This document shows positions 1 to 6,159 of a stretch of DNA of 8,255 bases, one piece after another (within the stretch, counting starts at the first letter, position 1; every line of letters begins with the position of its first letter). A program made the translations under genes and the position numbers. Below the pieces are notes generated by a model. That model was not told where the DNA came from. It saw only the letters and a list, made by a program, of their open reading frames with translations, and ran no database searches. This stretch comes from Zoogloeaceae bacterium (GTDB lineage Bacteria > Pseudomonadota > Gammaproteobacteria > Burkholderiales > Rhodocyclaceae): assembly GCA_031281985.1 (NCBI GenBank), contig JAITEO010000055.1, positions 1-8,255 of the forward strand, written 5' to 3'.

Positions 1-113
1 AAACGCAAGCCCACCATCAAAATGACGCCAGCGCCCAAAAGGAGCGGAATCAGGAGATAAGGCCCCCAGACATAGCCGCTGATCTGGTCGAGAATCTTGA
101 CAAGGGAATCCAT
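1..113 (-). CDS. Sodium:amino-acid (alanine/glycine) symporter, AGCS family, N-terminal fragment
   Basis: Only the first 37 codons are in the window; the gene runs off the left edge. The translation starts MDSLVKILDQISGYVWGP and continues into a hydrophobic stretch, LLIPLLLGAGVILMVGL, followed by Arg. An N-terminal amphipathic segment, then a G-Y-V-W-G-P motif, then the first membrane helix is the characteristic beginning of AGCS transporters. In the known family these import alanine or glycine with sodium across the inner membrane. The ATG at 113 has a purine-rich AAAGGCGG about ten bases upstream, which supports the start. The preceding minus-strand gene is separated from it by a terminator-like hairpin, so it is probably transcribed on its own. 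Family assignment from 37 residues is reasonable but not certain, and substrate cannot be told. Confidence 0.68.
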   Translation of the reverse strand, partial: MDSLVKILDQISGYVWGPYLLIPLLLGAGVILMVGLR

Positions 114-138
114 GGAAACAGCCGCCTTTCTGTTCGTC

Positions 139-172
139 AAAAAAACCGGGAGCCAGAATTGCAGGCTCGCGG
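139..172 (-). terminator. Rho-independent terminator after the zinc-ribbon gene
   Basis: Read on the minus strand, a stem CCGCGAGCC / GGCTCCCGG (one C-C mismatch, 9-base loop, plus positions 172-146) is followed directly by seven T residues (145-139). It lies about 37 bases past the stop codon of the zinc-ribbon gene and before the symporter start. It is correctly placed to end the upstream transcript and insulate the symporter. Confidence 0.65.
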
Positions 173-208
173 CAATGGGTTACCGGGAACTGCGATGAAT
201 TGCCGACA

Positions 209-445
209 TCATTTCAGCTTGCCGCGCATGACGCGCACCTTGCTGGGGTCCTTGGCGGTGGTCTTGCCGCCCTGCCCGCTCAGATTGCCGCAGGCGCAGG
301 TAATCTTGATGTGGGAAACCGAACTGACGATGCCCTTGCATTCCAGGCATTCATAGTACAACTCCCCGTCTGCCGGAAGATTGTCCGGGGATGGGGCGGG
401 TTCCACGGGATAGAAGTTGTAGATTTTTCGCATATCGACAGCCAT
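209..445 (-). CDS. Small Cys4 zinc-ribbon protein of unknown function (78 aa)
   Basis: The protein begins MAVDMRKIYNFYPVEP and has four cysteines arranged as C-x2-C (C33, C36) and C-x-C (C50, C52), separated by 13 residues. This is consistent with a single structural zinc ribbon. The C-terminus is short and basic (KVRVMRGKLK), which could suit nucleic-acid or protein contacts, but no function can be assigned. No signal peptide or membrane segment is seen. The start at 445 is preferred over an in-frame upstream codon at 472 because a strong GAGGAG (plus 452-457) sits 6 bases before it. It lies downstream of hemY on the same strand but behind a terminator-like hairpin, so it is probably not strictly part of the hem operon. 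The compact ribbon and good ribosome site argue that it is a real gene. Confidence 0.8.
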   Translation of the reverse strand: MAVDMRKIYNFYPVEPAPSPDNLPADGELYYECLECKGIVSSVSHIKITCACGNLSGQGGKTTAKDPSKVRVMRGKLK

Positions 446-466
446 GACGAACTCCTCGTTAGTGCG

Positions 467-497
467 CGGCAAAAAGCAAGGCCTCGCCTTTTGCCAG
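467..497 (-). terminator. Terminator-like hairpin after hemY, resembling a solitary repeat end
   Basis: On the minus strand the inner stem AAGGC-GAG-GCCTT is followed by GCTTTTTGCC, and outer bases GGCAAAA pair with TTTTGCC around a bulge. It starts about 20 bases after the hemY stop, the right place to end the hem transcript. Read on the plus strand, the 31 bases align with the 8137-8167 repeat end without gaps at about 23 of 31 positions. It may therefore be a lone, decayed end of the element family found elsewhere in the window. Both readings are compatible. Confidence 0.5.
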
Positions 498-517
498 ACC
501 GTTCAAAGAAGGGGAAG

Positions 518-1726
518 TCATCGGGAAGGCGCTCCTTCGCCGACGCTTGCCGCCAGGCGGAAGTGGCGGTTGGCGGCGTCGGGTTCTTCCAGCGTGTCCA
601 GGAGGCAGGCCAGGGCAAAATGGGCTTCGTGGCTGGCGGCGACGGAAAGCGAGGCTTCCAGGTAATTCCTTGCCTTGCCCCAGAGTTGCTGGCGAATGCA
701 CAGTCGTCCCAGCGCCAGCAGCAGGCGGGCATCCCGCGGATGAGCGGCAAGCCAGGCTTCCGCGTGGGCGATGCGGGCGGTCAGCGCCCTGCCGGGCGTC
801 GCCGTCAATTGTCCATAGAGTTCGGCCAGATCCGGCAGGACATCGTCGGCATCGCCCAGATCGGCAATGGCGTTTTCCACGATTTCGGCGGCGGCATCGT
901 CTTCGCCCGCGCGGTGCAGCCTGCGCGCGGCGGATTCCGCCAGACGCGGCGTCCGCTCGCCTTTGGGCAGGGCATTGAAATAGGCGAGCAGTTCGTCCGC
1001 ATTGGCCTGCCGCTGCATGAGCGCCTGCTGGTGCATCTTGCGGCGGATTCTCCTTGCCGCTTCCTCCGGCATGCCGCCGCGTTTTTCCAGTTGGCGCAAC
1101 AGGCGCAACACGCCCTCCACGTCGCCCGTTCCCTGGCGGGCGCGCATCTCCAGGCGCAGGGCGGCGATATGCCGGCCATGCCGGCGCTGCACCTCCTGCA
1201 AGTGCAGGAGCGCGGCCTGTTCGTCGCCCATTTCCAGCGCGGTTTCCGCGCCTATCATGTGGGCGGCGACGGCGGTCTTTTCCTCGTCGGCGGCCTGGGC
1301 GCGTTCCAGCCAGAGGGCGGTTTCTTCCGTCTTGCGCATCCGTTGCGCGGCGCGGGCGGCAATCAGGGCGGCGGTGGCGGCGAATTGTCCGACCCGCCAG
1401 GCACTCTCGGCGGCGCGCAGGGCGTGACCATAACGACCGGCAAAGAGCAGGCGAGTAGCGTTTTCCATGGCGGCCAAGGCTTCCGCGTGTTCGCGTTTTT
1501 GCCGGTAGGCGCGCGCCTGCGCGGGCAAGGCCAGCGAGAAACACAGCGCGCGAATCAGGCCATAGGCCAGCGCGAACGCCAAAAGCAGCAGGATGACCAG
1601 GAAGGTTAAGGAAATTTCCACGCGCCAGGGCGGCAGCAGCACCAGGACGACGCCATCGTTGCGCGCCAAGAGGGAAGCGGCCACCGCCAGGATAACGAGA
1701 ACGAGCAACCAGATGAGGCTACGCAT
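518..1726 (-). CDS. hemY: HemY-type membrane protein with TPR-like helical domain
   Basis: This 402-residue protein has two N-terminal membrane helices (about residues 3-20 and 38-60). A long, alanine-rich, charged, all-helical region follows, looking like degenerate tetratricopeptide repeats up to the C-terminus. That architecture, and its position directly after hemX, identifies proteobacterial HemY. In known members the helical domain faces the periplasm, and the protein is linked to late haem synthesis or its organisation by operon context. It is not the FAD-dependent protoporphyrinogen oxidase also called HemY in Bacillus: no Rossmann GxGxxG motif is present. The chosen ATG at 1726 is 5 bases after the hemX stop, implying translational coupling, and begins directly with the first membrane helix (MRSLIWLLVLVILAV). 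Upstream in-frame codons lie inside hemX. Length is close to the family norm of about 400. Confidence 0.9.
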   Translation of the reverse strand: MRSLIWLLVLVILAVAASLLARNDGVVLVLLPPWRVEISLTFLVILLLLAFALAYGLIRALCFSLALPAQARAYRQKREHAEALAAMENATRLLFAGRYGHALRAAESAWRVGQFAATAALIAARAAQRMRKTEETALWLERAQAADEEKTAVAAHMIGAETALEMGDEQAALLHLQEVQRRHGRHIAALRLEMRARQGTGDVEGVLRLLRQLEKRGGMPEEAARRIRRKMHQQALMQRQANADELLAYFNALPKGERTPRLAESAARRLHRAGEDDAAAEIVENAIADLGDADDVLPDLAELYGQLTATPGRALTARIAHAEAWLAAHPRDARLLLALGRLCIRQQLWGKARNYLEASLSVAASHEAHFALACLLDTLEEPDAANRHFRLAASVGEGAPSR

Positions 1727-1731
1727 GATCT

Positions 1732-2757
1732 TCAGGGAGTTTCCCGGCTGGCCTTGGCGTTCTGCACGGCGGCAAGGCTTTCGTGCAGGGTCGGCAGCGC
1801 GACGGTGATTTCCGCGGCAAGCAACTGGTGCAGATTGGCAAGCGCGGATTGCACCGCCTTGGCGTCGGTATTGAAGGAGCGTTCCAGCCATTCTTTCGCG
1901 GCGGTAAGCTCATTTCTGAACGTCCATTGATCGCGCGAAAGCAGCGCCAGTCTGGCGTTCAGGAGACGCAGCTTGATGTTCTCGCGCAGGATGCGGCTCT
2001 GGTCGGGCGAGAGCAACTCCGGCGACTGCCGATCGAAGCGCTGGATGCGCACGAGATCGCGGACTTCCTTCCAGGTTTCCTGCGCGAAGGCGCGCCACCA
2101 GACAGTATGCGCAACCTCCTCTTCCGCGGGTGGCGGCGGCGCAGGGACGCTCTCCAGGGCCAGGGGCAGGTGGTCGATGCCCATGATGACATTTTCCAGC
2201 CGCAGGTTCATGCCGGTCACATCCACGAAGGCCGTGCCGCGCAAGCGTTCCAGATCGCGCCCCAGGGCGCGGCGCAGCGCCAGGAAACGCGGCTCCAGGC
2301 GGACGAGGCGTTGATCGGCGGCCTGCAAGGCGAAAATGGCGGCGGGGATATTGTTGGAGAGTTGCAGGTGCTGCACGGCGATGTTGACGTTTTGCTCCAC
2401 TTCCGCCAGCACCGCGTCGTCGCGGCTGACGGTGGCTTCCTGGTAGACGCTTTGCAGGGCGTTGGCCTGATCCTGGAATTCGCTCAACCGGGCTTCCAGC
2501 GCGCCATATTTGCGCTGCAATTCGGCGGCGTCCGACATGGCCTTCTCCGCCAGCGCGCGGCTTTCCTGCATCCGCCGTTCGCCTTCGACGAGACGCTGCG
2601 CCAATTCCTGGCGCGTACCGGAAAACGCCGCGCGCGTCTCCAGCCACTGCCAGAGCAAAAGCGCCAGCATGGCCAGCACGATCCAAAACCACGGACTGCG
2701 CCAGAAAGACCGGCGCGCGGGAGACAACAACATGGGGAGTTGAGCTTTTTCATTCAT
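1732..2757 (-). CDS. hemX: HemX-type single-pass membrane protein (annotated uroporphyrinogen-III C-methyltransferase family)
   Basis: The 341-residue protein has a short cytoplasmic N-terminus, one membrane helix (about residues 22-39, SPWFWIVLAMLALLLW), and a predicted coiled coil (about 46-108, rich in Glu, Gln, Arg and Leu). A mixed helical domain follows, containing a proline-rich spacer (PAPPPPAEEE). This is the layout of proteobacterial HemX. Databases often name the family a uroporphyrinogen-III methyltransferase, but none of the methyltransferase's SAM-binding motifs are visible, so enzymatic activity should not be assumed. It sits between hemD and hemY. It ends 5 bases before hemY, but 306 bases containing a repeat element separate it from hemD. 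No strong Shine-Dalgarno sequence precedes the ATG at 2757, and a TATAAT box lies only 11 bases before it, so it may be transcribed from its own promoter with a very short leader. Confidence 0.9.
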   Translation of the reverse strand: MNEKAQLPMLLSPARRSFWRSPWFWIVLAMLALLLWQWLETRAAFSGTRQELAQRLVEGERRMQESRALAEKAMSDAAELQRKYGALEARLSEFQDQANALQSVYQEATVSRDDAVLAEVEQNVNIAVQHLQLSNNIPAAIFALQAADQRLVRLEPRFLALRRALGRDLERLRGTAFVDVTGMNLRLENVIMGIDHLPLALESVPAPPPPAEEEVAHTVWWRAFAQETWKEVRDLVRIQRFDRQSPELLSPDQSRILRENIKLRLLNARLALLSRDQWTFRNELTAAKEWLERSFNTDAKAVQSALANLHQLLAAEITVALPTLHESLAAVQNAKASRETP

Positions 2758-2768
2758 GACTGTCGCCC

Positions 2769-2774
2769 ATTATA
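2769..2774 (-). promoter_or_regulatory. Candidate -10 box for hemX-hemY
   Basis: The minus strand reads GCTTATAATGGG, a perfect TATAAT followed by G residues. The base 17 nucleotides upstream begins CTTTTT, a poor -35 that lies in a partial repeat end (2788-2803). Transcription from this box would start around 2762, about 5 bases before the hemX ATG. The -10 is clear by sequence; function is inferred. Confidence 0.45.
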
Positions 2775-2787
2775 AGCGTTTAGGAGA

Positions 2788-2803
2788 CGGCAAAAAGTGA
2801 AAA
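2788..2803. repeat. Extra partial copy of the repeat end
   Basis: The 16 bases CGGCAAAAAGTGAAAA repeat the element end at 2809-2824 with one difference (G for T at the third base), offset by 21 bases in direct orientation. It could be a tandem duplication of the end or the remains of an older insertion. Confidence 0.6.
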
Positions 2804-2888
2804 GGAAGCGTCAAAAAGTGAAAACCCACTTTTTGTGCGGCAAAGCCGCATTTTGCTACGCAAAACCAGCGCGGTCTTGAAGTTCTCA

Positions 2889-2962
2889 TAGGGGCGCACT
2901 GCGTGCGCCCGCAAACCATCAATGCCGCGTAACGGCCAACGGGCGCGCGCAGCGCGCCCCTA
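2889..2962. repeat. Nested inverted pair of GC-rich hairpins inside copy 1
   Basis: Arms 2889-2910 and 2941-2962 are inverted copies of one another, matching at 20 of 22 bases. Each arm is also a perfect 8-base hairpin: GGGCGCAC/GTGCGCCC with loop TGC, and GGGCGCGC/GCGCGCCC with loop GCA. The two mismatches between arms are matched within each hairpin, so each stays fully paired. This module has no counterpart in copy 2, where a different hairpin occupies the centre. Confidence 0.75.
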
Positions 2963-3004
2963 CGACGGATGGATAGGCAGTAGTGGGTTTCCTTGCCTTT
3001 ACCC

Positions 3005-3035
3005 AAAAAAGGGCAGGCTTCGCCTGCCCTTTTTT
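3005..3035. terminator. Bidirectional rho-independent terminator-like hairpin within repeat copy 1
   Basis: A perfect stem GGGCAGGC/GCCTGCCC with a 3-base loop (TTC on plus) is flanked by six A on the left and six T on the right, so it has terminator form on both strands. On the minus strand it lies 29 bases after the hemD stop and 248 bases before hemX. It would be expected to reduce read-through from hemCD into hemXY. Copy 2 carries a weaker version (7041-7070). Confidence 0.7.
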
Positions 3036-3063
3036 GCTGACTGACCCGGCAAAAAGTAGATTT

Positions 3064-3786
3064 TCACTTTTTGACGTCTAAGAAACCAGCGGCGCGCGCT
3101 GCCTCCGCGATGCGCGCGTGGGGCGTGAATACCGGCAGTTGCCGCAATGTTGCCGTCAGTTCTGGCGGGCAGCGTTCCACGAGATGGCGCAAGGCTTCGC
3201 TGCTGAAAAGCGTCAGCGCGGCAAATTCGCCCGCGGCCAGACGGGCGCTGAATTCCGCCCATCCCGCATCCGGCCTGCTGCGTTGATAGACCGGCACCCG
3301 TTCCACCTCTGCGCCCCGCGCCGTCAGGGTATTTGCCAAGAGTTCGCGTCCGCCGCCACCTCGGAAAATGACGACCCTTTTATCGCGCACATTTGATTCG
3401 GCAAGTTCCGGCAGGGCAAGCAGGGCTTCGGAATCCGCCTGCGGATGCGGATAGAGGCAATCCTTGATGCCCGCCGCCCGCAGATCCCGCGCCGTGCCTT
3501 CGCCCACTGCTACCGCCCGCGTCGTCCGCGGCCACGCACCCGCGGACAATATCTGCGGCAGGGCGTAGCGCACGGCGTTGGGACTGACGAACACGGCAAA
3601 ATGATAGTCGGCCAGACGGGCGGCGACAGCGCGCAAAGGCGCGGCGTCCGGCCAGGGGGAAATTTCCAGCAAGGGAAAAAAATACACCTCGCCGCCCTGG
3701 GCGCGAATCTTTTCCGCCAACTCCCCGGCCTGCGCCAGCGGGCGCGTGATCACAATCAAACGGCCTTGTGGGAGAGACTCGAACAT
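3064..3786 (-). CDS. hemD: Uroporphyrinogen-III synthase, C-terminus shortened
   Basis: HemD cyclises and inverts ring D of hydroxymethylbilane to give uroporphyrinogen III in the cytoplasm, the branch point to haem and sirohaem. The 240-residue translation shows the family's two-domain pattern: ITRPLAQ near residue 13, VFVSPNAV near 65-72, FRGGGGRELL near 141-150, VPVYQR near 164, LTLFSSEAL near 191-199, and the terminal FTPHARIAEAARAAGF helix. The ATG at 3786 lies 10 bases after the hemC stop, and the GAGG of that TGAGG serves as ribosome site. The last codons (GTC AAA AAG TGA) lie inside the end of repeat copy 1. Typical HemD continues for roughly 15 more residues after this point (a strand and a final helix), so the tail has probably been replaced by V-K-K. 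All recognisable internal motifs are intact, so it is likely functional. Confidence 0.92.
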   Translation of the reverse strand: MFESLPQGRLIVITRPLAQAGELAEKIRAQGGEVYFFPLLEISPWPDAAPLRAVAARLADYHFAVFVSPNAVRYALPQILSAGAWPRTTRAVAVGEGTARDLRAAGIKDCLYPHPQADSEALLALPELAESNVRDKRVVIFRGGGGRELLANTLTARGAEVERVPVYQRSRPDAGWAEFSARLAAGEFAALTLFSSEALRHLVERCPPELTATLRQLPVFTPHARIAEAARAAGFLDVKK

Positions 3787-3796
3787 GGCGGCGACC

Positions 3797-4729
3797 TCAC
3801 GCTCCGGCCAGAGCGGCCAGGATGGCGTCCGCGCCCCGGCGGCGCAGCTCTTTTGCCAAGGCAACGCCCAGCGCCTCGTCCTCTTCCGGATGGCCGCGCG
3901 TTTCGCCTTCCAGCATGTTCTTTCCATCCGGACTGGCGATGAAGCCGCGCAGCCAGAGTTCCCCTTCCTGCAACAGGGCGTAGCCGCCCAGCGGAATCTG
4001 GCAGGAGCCGCCCAGGGCGCGGGAAAAGGCGCGCTCGGCGCGCACGCAATGGGCGGTAGCCGCGTCATGCAGGGGCGCAATCCAGGCCGCCGCGTCTTCG
4101 CGTCCGGCGCAAATTTCCAGTCCCAACGCGCCCTGCCCCGGCGCGGGCAGGGATTCTTCCGCGGGCAACAGGGCGCGGATGCGCGCCGCCAATCCCAGGC
4201 GAATCAGTCCCGCCGCCGCCAGGATGATGGCGTCGTACTGGCCTTCGTCCAGCTTTTTCAGGCGGGTATCGAGATTGCCGCGCAGGCTTTGGATGACGAG
4301 ATGCGGGTAACGCCGCCGCAACACCGCTTCCCGGCGCAGACTGGAAGTGCCCACGATGGCGCCGGAGGGCAGGTCGGAAAGCGTGGCGTAGCGGTGGCAG
4401 ACCAAGGCGTCGAGCGGATTTTCCCGCGCGCAGATGGCGGCGAGCAAAAAGCCTGGCGGCATTTCCATCGGCACGTCCTTCAACGAATGCACGGCCAAAT
4501 CCGCCCTGCCCGCCTGCATGGCGGCCTCCAGTTCCTTGATGAACAAACCCTTGCCGCCAATCTGCGCCAGCGGCCGATCCAGAATCTGATCGCCCTGCGT
4601 CGTCATTCCCAGCACGCGCACCCGCGCGTCACCATATAGCGCCGCCAACCGCGCCCGAATATGCTCCGCCTGCCACAAGGCCAAACGGGATTCACGCGAA
4701 GCAATGACGATATCCAAAGGAGAAGACAT
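3797..4729 (-). CDS. hemC: Porphobilinogen deaminase (hydroxymethylbilane synthase)
   Basis: HemC joins four porphobilinogens head to tail into hydroxymethylbilane in the cytoplasm, feeding HemD. The 310-residue product has every hallmark: [14 protein letters not shown] at 10-23, IGGKGLF with K60, HSLKDVP with catalytic D85, GTSSLRRE at 127-134, RGNLDTRL at 150-157, PAPGQGALG near 195-203, and [12 protein letters not shown] with C243, which carries the dipyrromethane cofactor. Length matches the usual 305-315. The ATG at 4729 is preceded by AAGGG (plus 4737-4741) at 7-base spacing; an in-frame GTG at 4747 is less likely because the ribosome site would then lie inside the gene. It is translationally close to hemD. 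Upstream lies a heptamer-based inverted repeat, with no clear promoter seen. Confidence 0.97.
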   Translation of the reverse strand: MSSPLDIVIASRESRLALWQAEHIRARLAALYGDARVRVLGMTTQGDQILDRPLAQIGGKGLFIKELEAAMQAGRADLAVHSLKDVPMEMPPGFLLAAICARENPLDALVCHRYATLSDLPSGAIVGTSSLRREAVLRRRYPHLVIQSLRGNLDTRLKKLDEGQYDAIILAAAGLIRLGLAARIRALLPAEESLPAPGQGALGLEICAGREDAAAWIAPLHDAATAHCVRAERAFSRALGGSCQIPLGGYALLQEGELWLRGFIASPDGKNMLEGETRGHPEEDEALGVALAKELRRRGADAILAALAGA

Positions 4730-4770
4730 GAAAAAACCCTTGCACACACAAAACGCCCGAACGATAGCAC

Positions 4771-4883
4771 GGGCAGGGGGCAGGAAACAGGAAACAGGAG
4801 ACAGGAGACAAAAATATGCGGCGGCAAAGCCGCCGGTAACTTCCTCTGATTCCTGATTCCTGTCTCCTGATTCCTGCCCCCCC
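4771..4883. repeat. Inverted arrays of a 7-base repeat around a central hairpin
   Basis: Left array: CAGGAAA twice and CAGGAGA twice in tandem (4781-4808), preceded by a G-rich run. Right array, inverted: ATTCCTG, ATTCCTG, TCTCCTG, ATTCCTG (4849-4876), followed by a run of seven C. Between them is a perfect hairpin CGGCGGC/GCCGCCG with loop AAA (4819-4835). The whole can fold as a long arm with the G and C runs at its base. It fills most of the gap between the cheB stop, which directly abuts the C run, and hemC. It codes for nothing and has no direct repeat-spacer structure. Confidence 0.8.
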
Positions 4884-6011
4884 TCACCCCCTGCGGCTGT
4901 AGGCGACGATGGCGTCGGGGATTTTGGCGAGTGGCATCACCTTGTCGGCGGCGCCCAGTTTGATGGCTTCCTTGGGCATGCCGAAAACCACGCAGCTTGC
5001 TTCGTCCTGGGCGATGGTGTGCGCGCCGGCGTCGTGCATTTCCTTCAATCCCATCGCGCCGTCGTCGCCCATGCCGGTCATGATGATGCCTAGCGCGTTG
5101 GCGCCCGCGTAGCAGGCGACGGAACGGAACAGCACATCCACCGAAGGAATGTGGCGGCTGACATGCGGGCCGTCGCGCACTTCCACGCAGAACTGCGAAC
5201 CGGCGCGCTTGAGCAGCATGTGCTTGCCGCCGGGCGCGATCAGCGCCAGGCCGGGACTCACCCGGTCGCCGTCCCTTGCCTCGCGCACCTTGATTTTGCA
5301 CTGGCTGCTCAGGCGTTGCGTAAACATGCCGGTGAAGTTTTCCGGCATGTGCTGGACGACGACGATGCCCAGCACGTCGGCGGGCAGGCGGGTGAGCACC
5401 CGTTCCAGCGCCTGGGTGCCGCCGGTGGACGTGCCGATGGCGATGACGCGCTCGCTGGTGGGCGTCAGCAGATTGTTTCGGGAGAGCGGCAGCATGACAT
5501 CCGCGGTGTATTTCGGGCGATCGGAGACCGTGGCGGGCGGCAGGGTGGCGGCGCGCGCGATGGCGCTTTCCCGGTGCGCCGCGCGCGGCAATTTCTTGAG
5601 CGCGGGCGCGGCCTGCGCGGCGGCGTGGACGGCGCGGCAGAATTCCTGCGCGGTTTCCGCAAGGAACTGGCGCACGCCCACCTGCGGCTTGCCGATGACG
5701 GACAACGCGCCAATCGCCAGGGCTTCCTGCGTGATCTGCGAACCCTTTTCCGCCATGTGCGAGCAGATGATGGTCGGCGTCGGGTGTTCGCTCATGAGTT
5801 GGCGCAGGAAGGAAAGGCCGTCCATGCGCGGCATCTCGATATCGAGAATCAGCACGTCCGGCCATTCGGCTTTCATTTTTTCCCGCGCGAAGATGGGATC
5901 GGGCGCAGTTGCGATCACTTTTATGTCAGAATCGCGTTCGAGCATCTGGGAGATGACCTGGCGCACCAGCGTCGAGTCATCTACGATCATGACTTTTATT
6001 TTTTCGGTCAT
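4884..6011 (-). CDS. cheB: CheB chemotaxis response regulator, protein-glutamate methylesterase/glutamine deamidase
   Basis: CheB removes methyl groups from, and deamidates, chemoreceptors in sensory adaptation; its activity rises when the receiver domain is phosphorylated by CheA. The 375-residue protein has an N-terminal receiver (about 1-125) with acidic pair D11/D12, phospho-acceptor D57 ([12 protein letters not shown]), S84 and K108. An Ala/Pro-rich linker (about 126-185) follows, then the C-terminal esterase domain (about 186-375). The catalytic triad is visible: S195 in GTSTGGT, H221 in [11 protein letters not shown]317 in [11 protein letters not shown]. The ATG at 6011 begins directly at the receiver ([13 protein letters not shown]) with a weak AGGCAG upstream; extension further upstream has no domain support. 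Unlike most cheB genes it has no cheR, cheD or cheY next to it here, so it could serve chemotaxis or another receptor array such as a twitching-motility pathway. Confidence 0.95.
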   Translation of the reverse strand: MTEKIKVMIVDDSTLVRQVISQMLERDSDIKVIATAPDPIFAREKMKAEWPDVLILDIEMPRMDGLSFLRQLMSEHPTPTIICSHMAEKGSQITQEALAIGALSVIGKPQVGVRQFLAETAQEFCRAVHAAAQAAPALKKLPRAAHRESAIARAATLPPATVSDRPKYTADVMLPLSRNNLLTPTSERVIAIGTSTGGTQALERVLTRLPADVLGIVVVQHMPENFTGMFTQRLSSQCKIKVREARDGDRVSPGLALIAPGGKHMLLKRAGSQFCVEVRDGPHVSRHIPSVDVLFRSVACYAGANALGIIMTGMGDDGAMGLKEMHDAGAHTIAQDEASCVVFGMPKEAIKLGAADKVMPLAKIPDAIVAYSRRG

Positions 6012-6159
6012 TGTTCTGCCTGTCTGGATGTCACGCTGGCGCGCTGGCCGGTGATGGCGGAGAAAACGGACGCGGACTTGCTTGCCGCGATACGCAAGTT
6101 TGTCCCGAAACCCGGATGCCGACAAGTCCCGATACCAACAAAACGAATGGAAAACCGCG
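6012..6159. other. Divergent intergenic region between cheB and the PP2C gene
   Basis: These 148 bases must hold the promoters for both cheB (minus) and the phosphatase gene (plus). I see no convincing -35/-10 pair and no sigma-28 type motif in either direction. A small inverted repeat ACTTGC/GCAAGT occurs in the middle. None of the repeat ends found in other gaps is present. Confidence 0.4.

Larger units (their letters stand above)
2809..3076 (-). repeat. Modular palindromic repeat element, copy 1 (268 bp, minus orientation)
   Basis: This fills most of the 306-base gap between hemX and hemD. Perfect 16-base inverted ends bound it: CGTCAAAAAGTGAAAA at 2809-2824 and its complement at 3061-3076. 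Each end is itself a hairpin (CAAAAAGTG pairing with CACTTTTTG nearby on the left side). Inside, from left, are a TGCGGC/GCCGCA hairpin (2836-2850), a TTTTGC/GCAAAA hairpin (2851-2865), a paired double hairpin (2889-2962), an 18-base conserved stretch (2985-3002), and a strong terminator-like hairpin (3005-3035). Copy 2 has the same ends, conserved stretch and terminator module in the opposite orientation. No protein is encoded, so it looks like a non-autonomous MITE-like or REP-like element. No target-site duplication is evident. It overlaps the last codons of hemD. Confidence 0.8.

Noticed and set aside
200..1609. Long plus-strand open frame (469 codons) opposite hemY
   Set aside because: Its product is Gly/Gln/Arg-rich with no recognisable motif, and it mirrors the strongly coding minus-strand hemY frame. 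Long antisense open frames are expected in GC-rich genes.
518..1726. HemY as protoporphyrinogen oxidase
   Set aside because: No FAD-binding GxGxxG motif. The two membrane helices plus TPR-like domain match the unrelated proteobacterial HemY.
1732..2757. HemX as an active uroporphyrinogen-III methyltransferase
   Set aside because: The protein is a membrane-anchored coiled-coil type and shows no SAM-binding glycine-rich loop. The family name is historical.
1783..2775. Plus-strand open frame opposite hemX
   Set aside because: It is a shadow of the hemX codon pattern, without domain features or a convincing ribosome site.
2809..3076. Target-site duplication around repeat copy 1 (and copy 2)
   Set aside because: Bases just outside the ends (GGAAG against TCTAA for copy 1; GGAAC against CACAC for copy 2) do not match, so classical cut-and-paste insertion with a short duplication is not supported.
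4781..4876. Possible CRISPR array
   Set aside because: The units are 7 bases, directly abutting without spacers, and inverted on the two sides. That is not a CRISPR layout, and no cas gene is near.
6012..6159. Flagellar sigma-28 promoter for cheB
   Set aside because: No TAAA with a correctly spaced GCCGATAA-like box was found on the minus strand.
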